Source: Chloroflexota bacterium (GTDB taxonomy: Bacteria > Chloroflexota > Anaerolineae > Caldilineales > Caldilineaceae). Taken from it: a stretch of 64,000 nt of DNA. How positions within the stretch are numbered: the stretch's first letter is position 1; each line of letters begins with the position of its first letter. The translations under genes and the position numbers were made by a program. Location: positions 62,001-126,000 of the forward strand of contig BOKO01000011.1 in assembly GCA_016861025.1 (NCBI GenBank). Direction: 5' to 3'. Under the pieces are notes generated by a model, which worked only from the letters and a program-made list of their open reading frames with translations, did no database searches and was not told the DNA's origin. This document shows positions 25,556-34,629 of this stretch, piece by piece.

Positions 25556-26866
25556 ATGTGCGTCAAGCCGGCTGGAGTGCAATTGACCAACGAAATACAA
25601 CCGTTTTCTCAGAAAACATTGTCAAAGGCGCTGGAGCGGACGATTGCCGAGCAGGCGCGTCGTCTCGCCGCCGTCGATTTTGTGCTTTCGATGGACGCAC
25701 AACCCGTGCTTGACCAGCTTGCGCACGAAGCGCTTGATGATGCGCACACACTTGCATTGCTCACTCAGTTGCGGCGCACTTTCTCGGCTGATGTGGCTGC
25801 AGAATTGCTCGCCCAGGCGCGGCTGCGACGGCGCGCGTCGGCAAAGTTTGTTCACGCCGCGCGCATGTTTTTTGTCGCCGAGGCGCTCGAACAGGCGACA
25901 GCGCAGGCTCCGGCTGAGCATCGTGCGGCGCAGCTCGACGCACTGGCGCCGGCTGGCAATTTTCTCGATCTGGGCTGTGGCATCGGCGGCGACATGCTGG
26001 CGCTGGCGCAACGTCGCACAGTGATCGCCTACGAAATCGACCCGGTGCGTGCGCGTATTGCGCAGGCAAATGCAGCCGTTCTGGGGCTGGCTGACCGCGT
26101 ACGCGTCCACGTCGCCGACTGGACAGCGGCGCTTGCCGCAGGAACGTTGCCTCCCGCCGCCGCTGCTTTTGTCGATCCGGCGCGGCGTCGCGATGGGCGC
26201 CGCGCCTTTAGCCTGCACGCAATGCAACCATCGCTGACCGAGATTCTCAAGCTGTGCAACCGAATCCCTCTCGTTGCCGTCAAAGTGATGCCCGGCGTGC
26301 GCAACGACGAGTTGCCCGCGGATTGCTGTGTTGAGTTTGTCAGCCATGAAGGCGTGTGCAAGGAGGCTGTGCTCTGGTTTGGGAGGGATGGCGCGCCGCG
26401 GCGTTGGGCGACGGTGCATTGCGCCGATCGCTGGTGCGTGTTGGCGGATGACGGCGTCATGCCGCCGCTTGGCGAACTCATGGCCGGGATGTTTCTCTAT
26501 GAGCCGGATCCCGCAATCATTCGCGCTGGCGCACTGGCGCCGCTCTGTGCGCGTCTCAACGGTCACTTGTTTGCGCCCGATATTGCCTATATTGTAGCGT
26601 CCACCTTCAACCCCGAAGCATTGGCGCAGGCGTTCCTGATCGAGGAAGTGCATCGGTTCAGCCTCAAACTGCTCAACCAGCGGCTGGCAGCATTGGAAGT
26701 GGGGCAGGTCGAGCTGCTCAAGCGCGGATTTCCACAGGAGCCGGAGAGCCTGCGCCCGCGCTTGCGGCTGACGCCGGGCGGTCGTTCCGCCGCTGTAATC
26801 TTCACACGTCGTGGGGACGAGCGCTTGATGTTGATCGGGCGCCGCATGAATGCAGCCATCAGTTGA
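25556..26866 (+). CDS. Class I SAM methyltransferase with THUMP-like domain
   Basis: A 436-residue protein. The central region has the SAM-binding motif GNFLDLGCGIGGDMLALAQ (about residue 137), followed by an acidic residue in VIAYEIDPVRARIAQAN and the post-motif VDPARRRDGRRAFS. The C-terminal ~90 residues resemble the THUMP-like domain that follows such methyltransferases (SLKLLNQRLAALEVGQVELLKRG). The family is presumed to act on RNA but the substrate is unknown. It ends 6 bases before the convergent LuxR gene. Confidence 0.75.
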   Translation: MCVKPAGVQLTNEIQPFSQKTLSKALERTIAEQARRLAAVDFVLSMDAQPVLDQLAHEALDDAHTLALLTQLRRTFSADVAAELLAQARLRRRASAKFVHAARMFFVAEALEQATAQAPAEHRAAQLDALAPAGNFLDLGCGIGGDMLALAQRRTVIAYEIDPVRARIAQANAAVLGLADRVRVHVADWTAALAAGTLPPAAAAFVDPARRRDGRRAFSLHAMQPSLTEILKLCNRIPLVAVKVMPGVRNDELPADCCVEFVSHEGVCKEAVLWFGRDGAPRRWATVHCADRWCVLADDGVMPPLGELMAGMFLYEPDPAIIRAGALAPLCARLNGHLFAPDIAYIVASTFNPEALAQAFLIEEVHRFSLKLLNQRLAALEVGQVELLKRGFPQEPESLRPRLRLTPGGRSAAVIFTRRGDERLMLIGRRMNAAIS

Positions 26867-26872
26867 CGGTTT

Positions 26873-29629
26873 CTACAATAGTCCGAACGCCCGCGCCGTC
26901 TCGATGGCGGCAAGCCGTTTGTCCACGCCCAGTTTGCCGTAGAGTGACTTGACGTGATAGCGCACAGTGTTGACGCTCACGATCAGCCGGTCGGCGACCT
27001 CTTGATAAGTCAACCCTTCAGCCATCAATCGAAGCACTTCGAGTTCGCGATCGGTGAGGGGTTCGATCAGCGCAGGAGAAGAGGTGAGCGAGAGAGGGGC
27101 GGAGGGAGCGTCGGACGGGAAAGCGGCAAGCAGGCGGGTGAGATAGGGGGGAGAGGGGTCAGTTTCAGCAAGTGAGGGTTTGCTGTTCAGCTCGCGCAGC
27201 AGCTTCGCAAGCAGATCGCGCATGACGACGCCGGCATTTACAAATGGGCGCACATATTCTTCGGATTCGCCGAGAATCAACGCTTGATGCAGATCGGCAA
27301 GCGCCGATTGATTGTCGCCTTGCGCATGACTGATCAATGCGCGCAACACAAGCGCTTCCAACGCGCGCCCCATGCGCCCGCCAGCGATTGTCGATGTCAG
27401 AACGCTGCTGGCGCGCTCATACGCTGCGTCGAGCAGGTTCGTTGCCGTTGTTGCGCTCTCTGTCTGACGCAGCAGAAGATGGGTGTATGCAAGCTGCGTG
27501 ATCTCGGTGTTGTGATCGACTGGATCGGATTGTGCAGCGCCCCAATGTGCAAGGCGCTGGGCTGCTGCTGGCAAATCGCCGCGCGCCACCATCAGTTCAG
27601 CTTCTTGCGCTGCAACGCTCGATGTCACCCAGACAGGCATTGCGCGTCGATTGAGAGAGGCTGCCTGGGCAAGCGTGACCGCCGCTTCATCCAATTTGCC
27701 TTGCGCCTGTAAAATGCGCGCTTGCATGGCGCACCCATAGGCGATCGACGCTGCGTGACCGCTCAGGCGCGCTGCAGCGAGCGACCGAGCGGCAAAGTGC
27801 TGCGCCTCCTCCAACCGGTTCCATTCATAGAGGACATTGCTGTAGCCGCCGTAAACTGAAGCCAGCGTTGGCGAATACGTCTGTCCGGTCTGTTCGGCGG
27901 CTGCGATCACACCGCGGCATAGCTCGGCGGCAGCGTGCAGTTGACCGCGCGCCAGATAGAGCATCGCCAGATTGCCGACGATCAACATCGCCGCCACCCT
28001 GTTGCCCGACGCCTGACAGAGCGGAAGCGCCGCCTGATAGCTGACCAACGCCTCATCGCTCTTGCCAGCATAGTTGCAGGTTGTGCCGAGCGCAAAGAGT
28101 GTCGCACCGTGCACAAATGCATTGGTTGCTGGCGCCATCGATACAGATTCTCGGGCAAGTTCGCAGCCGTGTTTTGGATCGCCGCGCAGCGCCGCCAGCA
28201 CTGCGCGCAGCGCCAGCGTCTCAGCCTGAATCGCCGCGGCTTCGTCGGTGTTCTCCTGGCGCGCACGTGCGGCGGCGGTTTCGGCGTGGAAAAGGTGTGG
28301 CTCTGTTTCCGACAGCCGCCCACGTAAGATCAGCGACCAGACAAATGCCAGGCTGGCATGTGGCTGCATCGAACGCCACGCCTCGGGCAGGCGCTGCAGC
28401 CAGGTTTCCACCGTGCGCAGAAATCCTTGCATCATGGTCTGCTGCGCGTAGGTCTCAATCAGATAGGCGACGCGCGCGTAGTCGCCGGCGGTGAAGGCAA
28501 GGTCGATTGCCTCGTCCACCGTGCCGTGCGCCTCGAACCACACGCTGGCCTGCTTGCGCAATTGTACAACGCGTTCTGGCTGTATGCGCTGCAACTGAAC
28601 GCGCAGAATCTCGCCAAAGAGCGGATGATAGCGCCACCAGCGATGCGCGTCATCGAGAGGGATGACAAAGATATTGGCGGCGTACAGCTCCTCCAATTGC
28701 CATGCACTGTCGCGTCGCCCGGTGATGGCGTCGCATACCGCGCCGCTCAAACGCGGCAGCACAGATGTATCGAGCAAAAACTGTTGCTGCGGCTCTGAGA
28801 GGCGATGTAGCACCTCGTCGGTTAGATAGCTCAAAATGAAGTGGTGGCTTCCTGACAACGCCGCAACCACGGCGGCTGGATCGCGCTGATTTTGCAGCGT
28901 CAGCGCAGCAAGCTGCAGACCGGCCGGCCACCCTTCCACCCGCTGTTCTAGCTGGCTGATCGCGTTCGGGGGCAGCGCCAGCCCCATGACCTCGTGAAGA
29001 AAGCGCTCCGTCTCTGTGCTCGAGAAGCGCAGATCGTGGGCGCGCACTTCAGCTAGCTCGCCGCGCGCGCGTAGACGCGCCAGCGGCAGCGGCGGATCCT
29101 CGCGTGTGACAATCACGAGTTGCAGCGATGGTGGACGATGGGCGACCAGCGTCTGGACGATTTCATGCACGGCAGGTTCATCGATGAGATGGTAGTCATC
29201 GAGCACCACCAGGAAATGTGTGTGCATCCGTTCTGTCAGGTCGTTGATCAACAAGCCAACCAGGGCGACCGGCGGCTGTTGCGCCGCAGCCAGCGCATAC
29301 TGGAGATCGCGCCCAACTGAAGCGTCGATCTGCTGCAGGCCTGCAAGTAGATAGCGCAGAAAACGGATCGGGTCGTTGTCGGTTTCGTCGAGCGAAAACC
29401 AGACGACCGGATGCTGTAGGCGCTGCACCCACGTGCTGATCAAGGTGGTCTTGCCGTAGCCAGCCGGCGCCGACGCCAGGATTAATCCACACGTCTGGCA
29501 TTGATCCAGTCGGTCAAGAAGATGGTCGCGTGGCACGGAGTGCGGCCGTGTGCGCGGGATTGACAGCTTGGTCGCCAGCAGCGGTTCGTTCGTCGCTGGT
29601 CGAACCGGCGGAGGTGTTGCGCCCTTCAT
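26873..29629 (-). CDS. MalT-like LuxR-family STAND transcriptional regulator
   Basis: A 918-residue protein. Near the N terminus is Walker A SAPAGYGKTT (residues 53-62), then Walker B LVVLDDYHLI, followed by a long TPR-like helical region, and a C-terminal LuxR HTH: LTDRELEVLRLMAEGLTYQEVADRL...NTVRYHVKSLYGKLG. Such STAND ATPases are activated by an unknown ligand. I use the ATG at 29629; a longer start at 29704 is possible but would be only a few bases behind the predicted transcript start. Its target is not apparent; the divergent sulfatase is a candidate. Confidence 0.85.
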   Translation of the reverse strand: MKGATPPPVRPATNEPLLATKLSIPRTRPHSVPRDHLLDRLDQCQTCGLILASAPAGYGKTTLISTWVQRLQHPVVWFSLDETDNDPIRFLRYLLAGLQQIDASVGRDLQYALAAAQQPPVALVGLLINDLTERMHTHFLVVLDDYHLIDEPAVHEIVQTLVAHRPPSLQLVIVTREDPPLPLARLRARGELAEVRAHDLRFSSTETERFLHEVMGLALPPNAISQLEQRVEGWPAGLQLAALTLQNQRDPAAVVAALSGSHHFILSYLTDEVLHRLSEPQQQFLLDTSVLPRLSGAVCDAITGRRDSAWQLEELYAANIFVIPLDDAHRWWRYHPLFGEILRVQLQRIQPERVVQLRKQASVWFEAHGTVDEAIDLAFTAGDYARVAYLIETYAQQTMMQGFLRTVETWLQRLPEAWRSMQPHASLAFVWSLILRGRLSETEPHLFHAETAAARARQENTDEAAAIQAETLALRAVLAALRGDPKHGCELARESVSMAPATNAFVHGATLFALGTTCNYAGKSDEALVSYQAALPLCQASGNRVAAMLIVGNLAMLYLARGQLHAAAELCRGVIAAAEQTGQTYSPTLASVYGGYSNVLYEWNRLEEAQHFAARSLAAARLSGHAASIAYGCAMQARILQAQGKLDEAAVTLAQAASLNRRAMPVWVTSSVAAQEAELMVARGDLPAAAQRLAHWGAAQSDPVDHNTEITQLAYTHLLLRQTESATTATNLLDAAYERASSVLTSTIAGGRMGRALEALVLRALISHAQGDNQSALADLHQALILGESEEYVRPFVNAGVVMRDLLAKLLRELNSKPSLAETDPSPPYLTRLLAAFPSDAPSAPLSLTSSPALIEPLTDRELEVLRLMAEGLTYQEVADRLIVSVNTVRYHVKSLYGKLGVDKRLAAIETARAFGLL

Positions 29630-29696
29630 GTACAGGATTGTAGATGGGCCAGCGCGCTTCGTCAATCTTGCAGTCGGGATGAATTTTGCGGTTGCT

Positions 29697-29725
29697 TTGT
29701 CCATTTCTCAGGTTTCCAGTATAAT
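29697..29725 (+). promoter_or_regulatory. Promoter for the LTA-synthase-like sulfatase
   Basis: TTGTCC (29697-29702) and a perfect TATAAT (29720-29725) are separated by 17 bases. The expected transcript start near 29732 gives a short leader to the ATG at 29760. On the opposite strand TATACT overlaps the same site (29718-29723), suggesting divergent, possibly coordinated promoters for the LuxR gene. Confidence 0.65.
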
Positions 29726-29759
29726 CTGATGATTCTGCATGCTGAGGATAGCCTGTTCC

Positions 29760-31526
29760 ATGTCCGACCGTTTGCCGCATTGTCGTTTATGCCGTGATCA
29801 TCCAAATCTACTCTTTTGGGGATCATTTGTCGCCCTCAACTTCTTACTCTTTCTACCTTTGGCGCTGTTGGATGAGCAGAGTAGTCTCATACCACCCGTT
29901 GCGACGCTCGACGGCGGCTGGTGGTTGGCGGTCAATCGCATCTTCATCTGGCGCGAAAATCTTGACCCATTGCGGTTGTCGCTTGAGCTATCGGTGATGA
30001 CAGCGCTGTGGGTTTGGTTGGGACGCTTCCGTCGCCCCTGGCTCGGTGTTTTCTTTGGTGTGATCTATGGGTTGATTCTGGTTTATACGATTTATGAGGC
30101 GATTGTGACTGCTATTTTTCATCTCGAACCCTCTTTTTACAGCCAATTCTATCTGGCGCGCGATGGTCTGCCTTTCCTGTTTGAACACGTCAACGCAGGA
30201 TGGCCGCCATACGTTGGGGGCGCTCTGGGTTTGTTGGCTGGCGCCGGGATGACCATTGGGCTGTGGAACGTGCTGTTGCGCAGCGGCGCTACACCAGGGC
30301 TGCGACGCAGCTCGCGCATTGGCATTGCGGCATTGGCGGTTCTGGCGTTGGCTGCGACGGCAATCTATCAAGTCTACACGGCGCGGCCGGAAATGGTGGT
30401 CAGCAGCTTTGGCTTCAAACTTCAGAAAAACCTGGAAGTCTCGGCGAAGATTCATCAGGACGTGCTCAGTTTTGATGACGGCGTGGTGCGCAATATCTAC
30501 GATTATTCGGGCTATCGATTAGAACAGAAGCCGGACATCTATTTTATCTTCGTCGAATCTTACGGCAGCGTGCTTTATAAACGCCCGCATTTTACGCCAC
30601 CGTACCGCGCCTTACTGAGAGAACTGGAAGAGGTGTTCGATAATGCAGGTTGGCATGTAGCGACCGCTTTGAGTGAAGCGCCGACCTGGGGAGGCGGTTC
30701 GTGGCTTTCGTACACGAGCACGCTCTTTGGAATGCGCATCGACAACCACCCACAATATCTTGAACTGCGCAACAAATACCAGGTGGAGCGCTATCCGAGT
30801 TTGGGAGCGACGTTATCCGATCAGGGGTATCACTATATCTGGCTTTCGGCGCTGGATGAGAATATTTCTGAGGTTGGGTGGGCAAAGTACACGCGAATGT
30901 TGGCGGTCGATGAGCTGATCCGCAACAAGGACATGAAATACATCGGGCCGCGCTATGGATGGGGGCCGGCGCCGCCAGACCAATGGGTGTTGCACTGGGC
31001 GCACGAACGGTTGAAGGCTACGACCGATAAACCGTTGATGTTCTTCACGATCACACAGAACTCCCACTATCCGTGGAAACCGCACCCGGAGCTGGTCGAA
31101 GATTGGCGCACCCTCAACCAGCCTGCGCCAGAAGCTGAACCTGTTGATCCAGAGACAATCGCGCTGGATGAGATGCGCGCCAATCACCTGAACGCCATTG
31201 AGTATCAGTTGCGGATGTTAACGCAATTTATCCTGGAAGTAGGCGACGAAAACAGCATCTTTGTGCTGATCGGCGACCACCAGCCGCCCGCCGTTTCACG
31301 CCGCTCCGATGGGTGGTCGACCCCGGTGCACATTGTCAGCAAAGATGCCGCATTTGTGGATGCGTTTTCCGAATACGGTTTTGTCTCAGGATTGAGCGTG
31401 ACCGATCTAGAGCCGCCGTTGCGCCACGAAGGTCTCTACTCACTGTTTATGCGTGCGTTGCTTGGGCGCTATGGCGCCGGCAAATTAGTTCAGCCAGCCT
31501 ACCTGCCTGAAGGAGTTTTGCCTTAA
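29760..31526 (+). CDS. LTA synthase-like sulfatase/phosphotransferase
   Basis: A 588-residue membrane protein of the alkaline-phosphatase superfamily. The N-terminal third has about five hydrophobic helices (LLFWGSFVALNFLLFLPLALL onward); the C-terminal domain begins around IYFIFVESYGSVLY, with later FFTITQNSHYPW and VLIGDHQPP blocks typical of LtaS-like enzymes that transfer glycerol phosphate or hydrolyse sulfates. The nucleophile position is not certain. The start at 29760 has GAGGAT about 10 bases upstream and fits the predicted transcript. A YceI lipoprotein follows. Confidence 0.7.
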   Translation: MSDRLPHCRLCRDHPNLLFWGSFVALNFLLFLPLALLDEQSSLIPPVATLDGGWWLAVNRIFIWRENLDPLRLSLELSVMTALWVWLGRFRRPWLGVFFGVIYGLILVYTIYEAIVTAIFHLEPSFYSQFYLARDGLPFLFEHVNAGWPPYVGGALGLLAGAGMTIGLWNVLLRSGATPGLRRSSRIGIAALAVLALAATAIYQVYTARPEMVVSSFGFKLQKNLEVSAKIHQDVLSFDDGVVRNIYDYSGYRLEQKPDIYFIFVESYGSVLYKRPHFTPPYRALLRELEEVFDNAGWHVATALSEAPTWGGGSWLSYTSTLFGMRIDNHPQYLELRNKYQVERYPSLGATLSDQGYHYIWLSALDENISEVGWAKYTRMLAVDELIRNKDMKYIGPRYGWGPAPPDQWVLHWAHERLKATTDKPLMFFTITQNSHYPWKPHPELVEDWRTLNQPAPEAEPVDPETIALDEMRANHLNAIEYQLRMLTQFILEVGDENSIFVLIGDHQPPAVSRRSDGWSTPVHIVSKDAAFVDAFSEYGFVSGLSVTDLEPPLRHEGLYSLFMRALLGRYGAGKLVQPAYLPEGVLP

Positions 31527-31578
31527 GCGGCGGAAGCAACGAATTGAACGAACGTGTTGTTTCAATAAGGAGGAAACC

Positions 31579-32346
31579 ATGCATATCCGTTTGATAAGAA
31601 TTATAGCCGTTATGGCGTTGAGTATCCTGGTGGCGGCTTGCGCCTTGCCATCTGCATCGGCGCCGCCGCCGCCGACGGCAACTCCGGCGCCTGCGCCTGC
31701 TGAGACCGTTGCCCCTGTTGAAGAGCCTGCCAGCGATGCGCAATCTGATGAAGCGGAAGCCGCGGGTCAACCCGTCTCTGGTTTGCGGACATTTGTCATC
31801 GCACCGGCGGAATCGCGCGCGTCGTATCTGGTCGATGAGGAGTTTTTCGGCGGCGCGCTGGCAAAACTTGGCATCCCTGCCGGGCTGGCCGATGTGGTTG
31901 GCAGCACGCAGGAGATCGAAGGCCGGCTCCAGCTCAACCTGGACGATCTCTCCTCGGCGCTCGGTGAAAACATCTTCACCGTACGCGTCAACACCTTCAC
32001 CACCGATCAAAACGATCGCGACCAATGGATTCGCCGCGACGGGCCGCGCTTCAACAACTTCCCGGTGGCAACCTTTGTCGCCACTGCCATCGAGGGCGCG
32101 CCTGCGGAATACTTTGAGGGGCAGGAAGTGAGTTTCAAATTGATCGGTGATCTGACCATCCGCGACATCACGCGCCCGACCACCTTTGACGTGACGGCAA
32201 AAATTAACGGCGACACGCTCACCGGCGTCGCCACTGCGCGCATGCTCATGAGTGACTTCGGCATCGACCCGCCCAATTTCGTCAACACCCTGACCGTCGC
32301 CGACGAATTCGGCATTGAGGTGCAGATCACGGCGCGCGAGGAGTAG
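31579..32346 (+). CDS. YceI-like lipoprotein
   Basis: A 255-residue secreted lipoprotein. A signal peptide ends in the lipobox LVAAC at Cys21, followed by a proline/alanine-rich linker. The rest is a YceI domain: FVIAPAESRASYLVDEEFFGG, GRLQLNLDDLSSAL, VRVNTFTTDQNDRDQWIRRDG and ITRPTTFDVTAKI. YceI proteins form a lipocalin-like barrel that binds isoprenoid or fatty-acid-like molecules. AAGGAGG lies 5 bases before the ATG. The stop abuts a GAGATTR heptad array (32348). Confidence 0.85.
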   Translation: MHIRLIRIIAVMALSILVAACALPSASAPPPPTATPAPAPAETVAPVEEPASDAQSDEAEAAGQPVSGLRTFVIAPAESRASYLVDEEFFGGALAKLGIPAGLADVVGSTQEIEGRLQLNLDDLSSALGENIFTVRVNTFTTDQNDRDQWIRRDGPRFNNFPVATFVATAIEGAPAEYFEGQEVSFKLIGDLTIRDITRPTTFDVTAKINGDTLTGVATARMLMSDFGIDPPNFVNTLTVADEFGIEVQITAREE

Positions 32347-32347
32347 A

Positions 32348-32400
32348 GAGATTGGAGATTAGAGATTGGCGAGGCCAACCAATCTCTAATCTCCAATCTC
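32348..32400. repeat. Inverted heptad-repeat array, GAGATTR family (locus 3)
   Basis: GAGATTG, GAGATTA, GAGATTG (32348-32368) face CAATCTC, TAATCTC, CAATCTC (32380-32400) as perfect complements; the arms are 21 bases each with an 11-base spacer. The array lies between the convergent YceI and flippase genes and overlaps the 3' end of the latter: its last codons (GTG GAG ATT GGA GAT TAG) are heptad sequence. It is likely a bidirectional terminator. Confidence 0.9.
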
Positions 32401-33477
32401 CACTGTTTTGATCTCTTTTTTCCTCTTCTTCCATAGCAACGCCCCTGCCAGCCATAAACCGAACACGCCGAGCAAGACATCACGCGCGCGGATAAGCAGG
32501 CTGAGGCTGACGCCTGCGGCTGGCGACTGACCCAAGACGCGCATTGCCAGCGCCTGGCTGGCTTCGAGCGCACCGATGGCGGCGGGCATCGGCAACAAGA
32601 TCGCCACGCGCGCGGCCAGCAACGCTGCAATCGCTTCGGGCAATGTCAACCGCATCCCCAATACACTCGTCATTAACCAAAACTCGCCGATGATGGCAAT
32701 CCAACTCAACAACGATGCGCCGATGGCCGCCGTCAAAAAAAATGGATGGTCGCGGCATAGTGCGATGCTCTGCTCCTCACTCCGACGCACTGCACGCCCG
32801 AACCGCGATTCCGTCAGCGACGGACCCGGCGGCCTGCCACGGCGTGCAGCCCATCGCTGTCGCGCCTGTTCGAATACAGTGAGCAAGGATGTGACAGGAT
32901 GGACGCCGAGAAAGAGCGCAATCAGCAAGCTGAGCGGCGCAGCAAGCAACGCAATGCTGGTCAACAACAATTGCTCTTCGCTAATGCCCACCAGTGCATG
33001 CGATTGCATGACAAAGAGCACGCCAAGCGTCAAGAAAGTGAAATTGGTTGTCATCTCCAATACTTTATCCACCAACACCGCGGCCACCGACGCTGAAGTC
33101 GGCACGCCATGTCGCGACGAAACCAGATAGACTTGCAGCGGCTCGCCGCCAAAATGGGGGCCGGGGGTGAAATAACTGACGGCAAAGGTTGCCAGTCGGT
33201 AAGCCATTAACCGGATATAGGAAATGTGATAGCCCTGGGCGCGCAACAGCAGCCACCAGCGTATGCTAAAGGTTGCCAGCACAGCCAGGTTGACGAGCGC
33301 CAGCAGTGCGATCTGCGGCGGCGTCAATCGGCGCAAGCGCTCCCACACCTCGCCCAGATCGACGGCGCGCAACGTCAGCCAGAGCAGCAACACCGCCAGC
33401 GCCAGCCAGACTAGATGAGGGATCAGCCTGCCCGACTGCAGCTGGCGCCGCGACCACTGACGAAGCACTGTGGTCAT
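32386..33477 (-). CDS. Lysylphosphatidylglycerol-synthase-like membrane protein (AglD/UPF0104)
   Basis: A 363-residue protein with about seven to eight hydrophobic helices and the YbhN/UPF0104/AglD-like pattern: LVWLALAVLLLWLTLRAVDL at the start, ALVNLAVLATFSIRWWLLLRAQGY, SYFTPGPHFGGEPLQVYLVSSRHGVP and a late ALPMPAAIGALEASQALA block. The family comprises flippase-like or glycosyltransferase-associated membrane proteins. Start ATG at 33477 overlaps the preceding gene's TGA (ATGA). Its last six residues (TVEIGD) are encoded by heptad repeats. Confidence 0.75.
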   Translation of the reverse strand: MTTVLRQWSRRQLQSGRLIPHLVWLALAVLLLWLTLRAVDLGEVWERLRRLTPPQIALLALVNLAVLATFSIRWWLLLRAQGYHISYIRLMAYRLATFAVSYFTPGPHFGGEPLQVYLVSSRHGVPTSASVAAVLVDKVLEMTTNFTFLTLGVLFVMQSHALVGISEEQLLLTSIALLAAPLSLLIALFLGVHPVTSLLTVFEQARQRWAARRGRPPGPSLTESRFGRAVRRSEEQSIALCRDHPFFLTAAIGASLLSWIAIIGEFWLMTSVLGMRLTLPEAIAALLAARVAILLPMPAAIGALEASQALAMRVLGQSPAAGVSLSLLIRARDVLLGVFGLWLAGALLWKKRKKEIKTVEIGD

Positions 33478-34625
33478 GGATTGGCCCCGTTGCGAGCGCC
33501 GAGTTTGGCGTGCAGGTAGTACTCCTCCGGCTGCCACAACGCAAAGCGACCGCTGCCCAGGTGCAGCACGATGACCGCACACGTCAGCAGCAGCGCGTTG
33601 TCAAAACGCAAACCAGTGGCGACAGCGCTGAAGGCAGCGACAAACGCCAGCGCCAGCGCGCCCGCTCGTCCGATGACGCCCAACACCATCGACAACGCCG
33701 CAACCGTCGCCAGCGCCGTCAGCGCCAGCGGCAGGCTGTCGCCTTGCCAGATCAGCCAGCCGGTCAACAGCGCACCGGTCAGCCGCACCAGCGGCGGCAG
33801 CCATTCCTCTACGATTGCTTTGGCGCGACGGCGCACATCTTGATAGCGCGCAGAGTCGGCGTCGATGGTCGTGCTCACCGCCAGCCAATCGCGCCCAAAG
33901 CTGAAAATCAACGGCGCAGCGAAGAGCCAGGCGGCGAACATCGCCACTTCGGTCGTCCATACGGGCCAGAGGACGATGCTGATGAAGCCGGTCTGAAAGC
34001 CGGCGATCAGGCGACGATGATCGGAGGGCGGCAGGTCGCGCACTGGCCAATTCAGGCGTTGGCGAATCCAGATGCCAAGCACGAACAATTGTCGCCCCAA
34101 CCCGAGCACAAGGTACCAGACCGGCAGATGCCCATACTGAATCGCCAGGCCGACGGCGATCAGGATGCCCAATCCATCGAACTCCATGTCGAGGATCGCA
34201 CCCAGCTTGGTCTCACGGCTGGTGTAGCGGGCGACAAAGCCGTCGAAAAAGTCGATGATGCGCTCGGTCATGTAGAGGAAAGCCGGCGCCCACGCCAGCC
34301 AGCCCATCGGGTTGGGACCGAACAGAAAGCCAGCCATCAGACAGGTGAGCAAACCGCGCGTCAGCGTCATGCCGTTGGCGACGCCGAGGTCGGGAAAGAG
34401 CGCGTCGCCGTCCGGATGATGGTTGAAGCGCAGCGCCCACCACAGCACGATCATCTGCACCGCCATCGTCGCCAGCGCCAGCGCCAGCCACTGCACGGCG
34501 TCCGCAGCAGGCCAGACGCGCTGCATCAGCCAGTAGCCAGCGCCGAGCGCCGCCGCATAGATGACGGCTACATAGAGCCATTGTCGTCGCAACCCGGTTA
34601 AGAAGCGTCGTTCATCGTAGACCAT
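33474..34625 (-). CDS. CDP-alcohol phosphatidyltransferase-like protein
   Basis: A 383-residue membrane protein. The CDP-alcohol phosphatidyltransferase motif DxxDGxxAR...GxxxDxxxD is complete, with Asp125, Asp128, Asp146 and Asp150 in IIDFFDGFVARYTSRETKLGAILDMEFD-type sequence. Several helices follow. Such enzymes make phospholipids or phospho-linked head groups from CDP-alcohols. I chose the ATG at 34625 (GGAT upstream); an ATG at 34646 is an alternative. It overlaps the FkbM stop region and is coupled to the flippase-like gene. Confidence 0.75.
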   Translation of the reverse strand: MVYDERRFLTGLRRQWLYVAVIYAAALGAGYWLMQRVWPAADAVQWLALALATMAVQMIVLWWALRFNHHPDGDALFPDLGVANGMTLTRGLLTCLMAGFLFGPNPMGWLAWAPAFLYMTERIIDFFDGFVARYTSRETKLGAILDMEFDGLGILIAVGLAIQYGHLPVWYLVLGLGRQLFVLGIWIRQRLNWPVRDLPPSDHRRLIAGFQTGFISIVLWPVWTTEVAMFAAWLFAAPLIFSFGRDWLAVSTTIDADSARYQDVRRRAKAIVEEWLPPLVRLTGALLTGWLIWQGDSLPLALTALATVAALSMVLGVIGRAGALALAFVAAFSAVATGLRFDNALLLTCAVIVLHLGSGRFALWQPEEYYLHAKLGARNGANP

Positions 34626-34629
34626 AGGT

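Noticed and set aside
25622..26653. A 343-codon open frame on the - strand opposite the THUMP-like methyltransferase
   Set aside because: The opposite strand carries a complete SAM motif; the antisense frame is rich in Arg/His/Cys and lacks any recognisable domain.
26954..27175. Small + strand frames within the LuxR gene
   Set aside because: They are antisense to the HTH and linker coding region with no start signals.
33306..34601. A 431-codon open frame on the + strand opposite the CDP-alcohol transferase and flippase genes
   Set aside because: Antisense to two genes with clear family motifs; the composition is rich in Arg, Gln and His, as expected for an antisense shadow in high-GC DNA, and no family was recognised.
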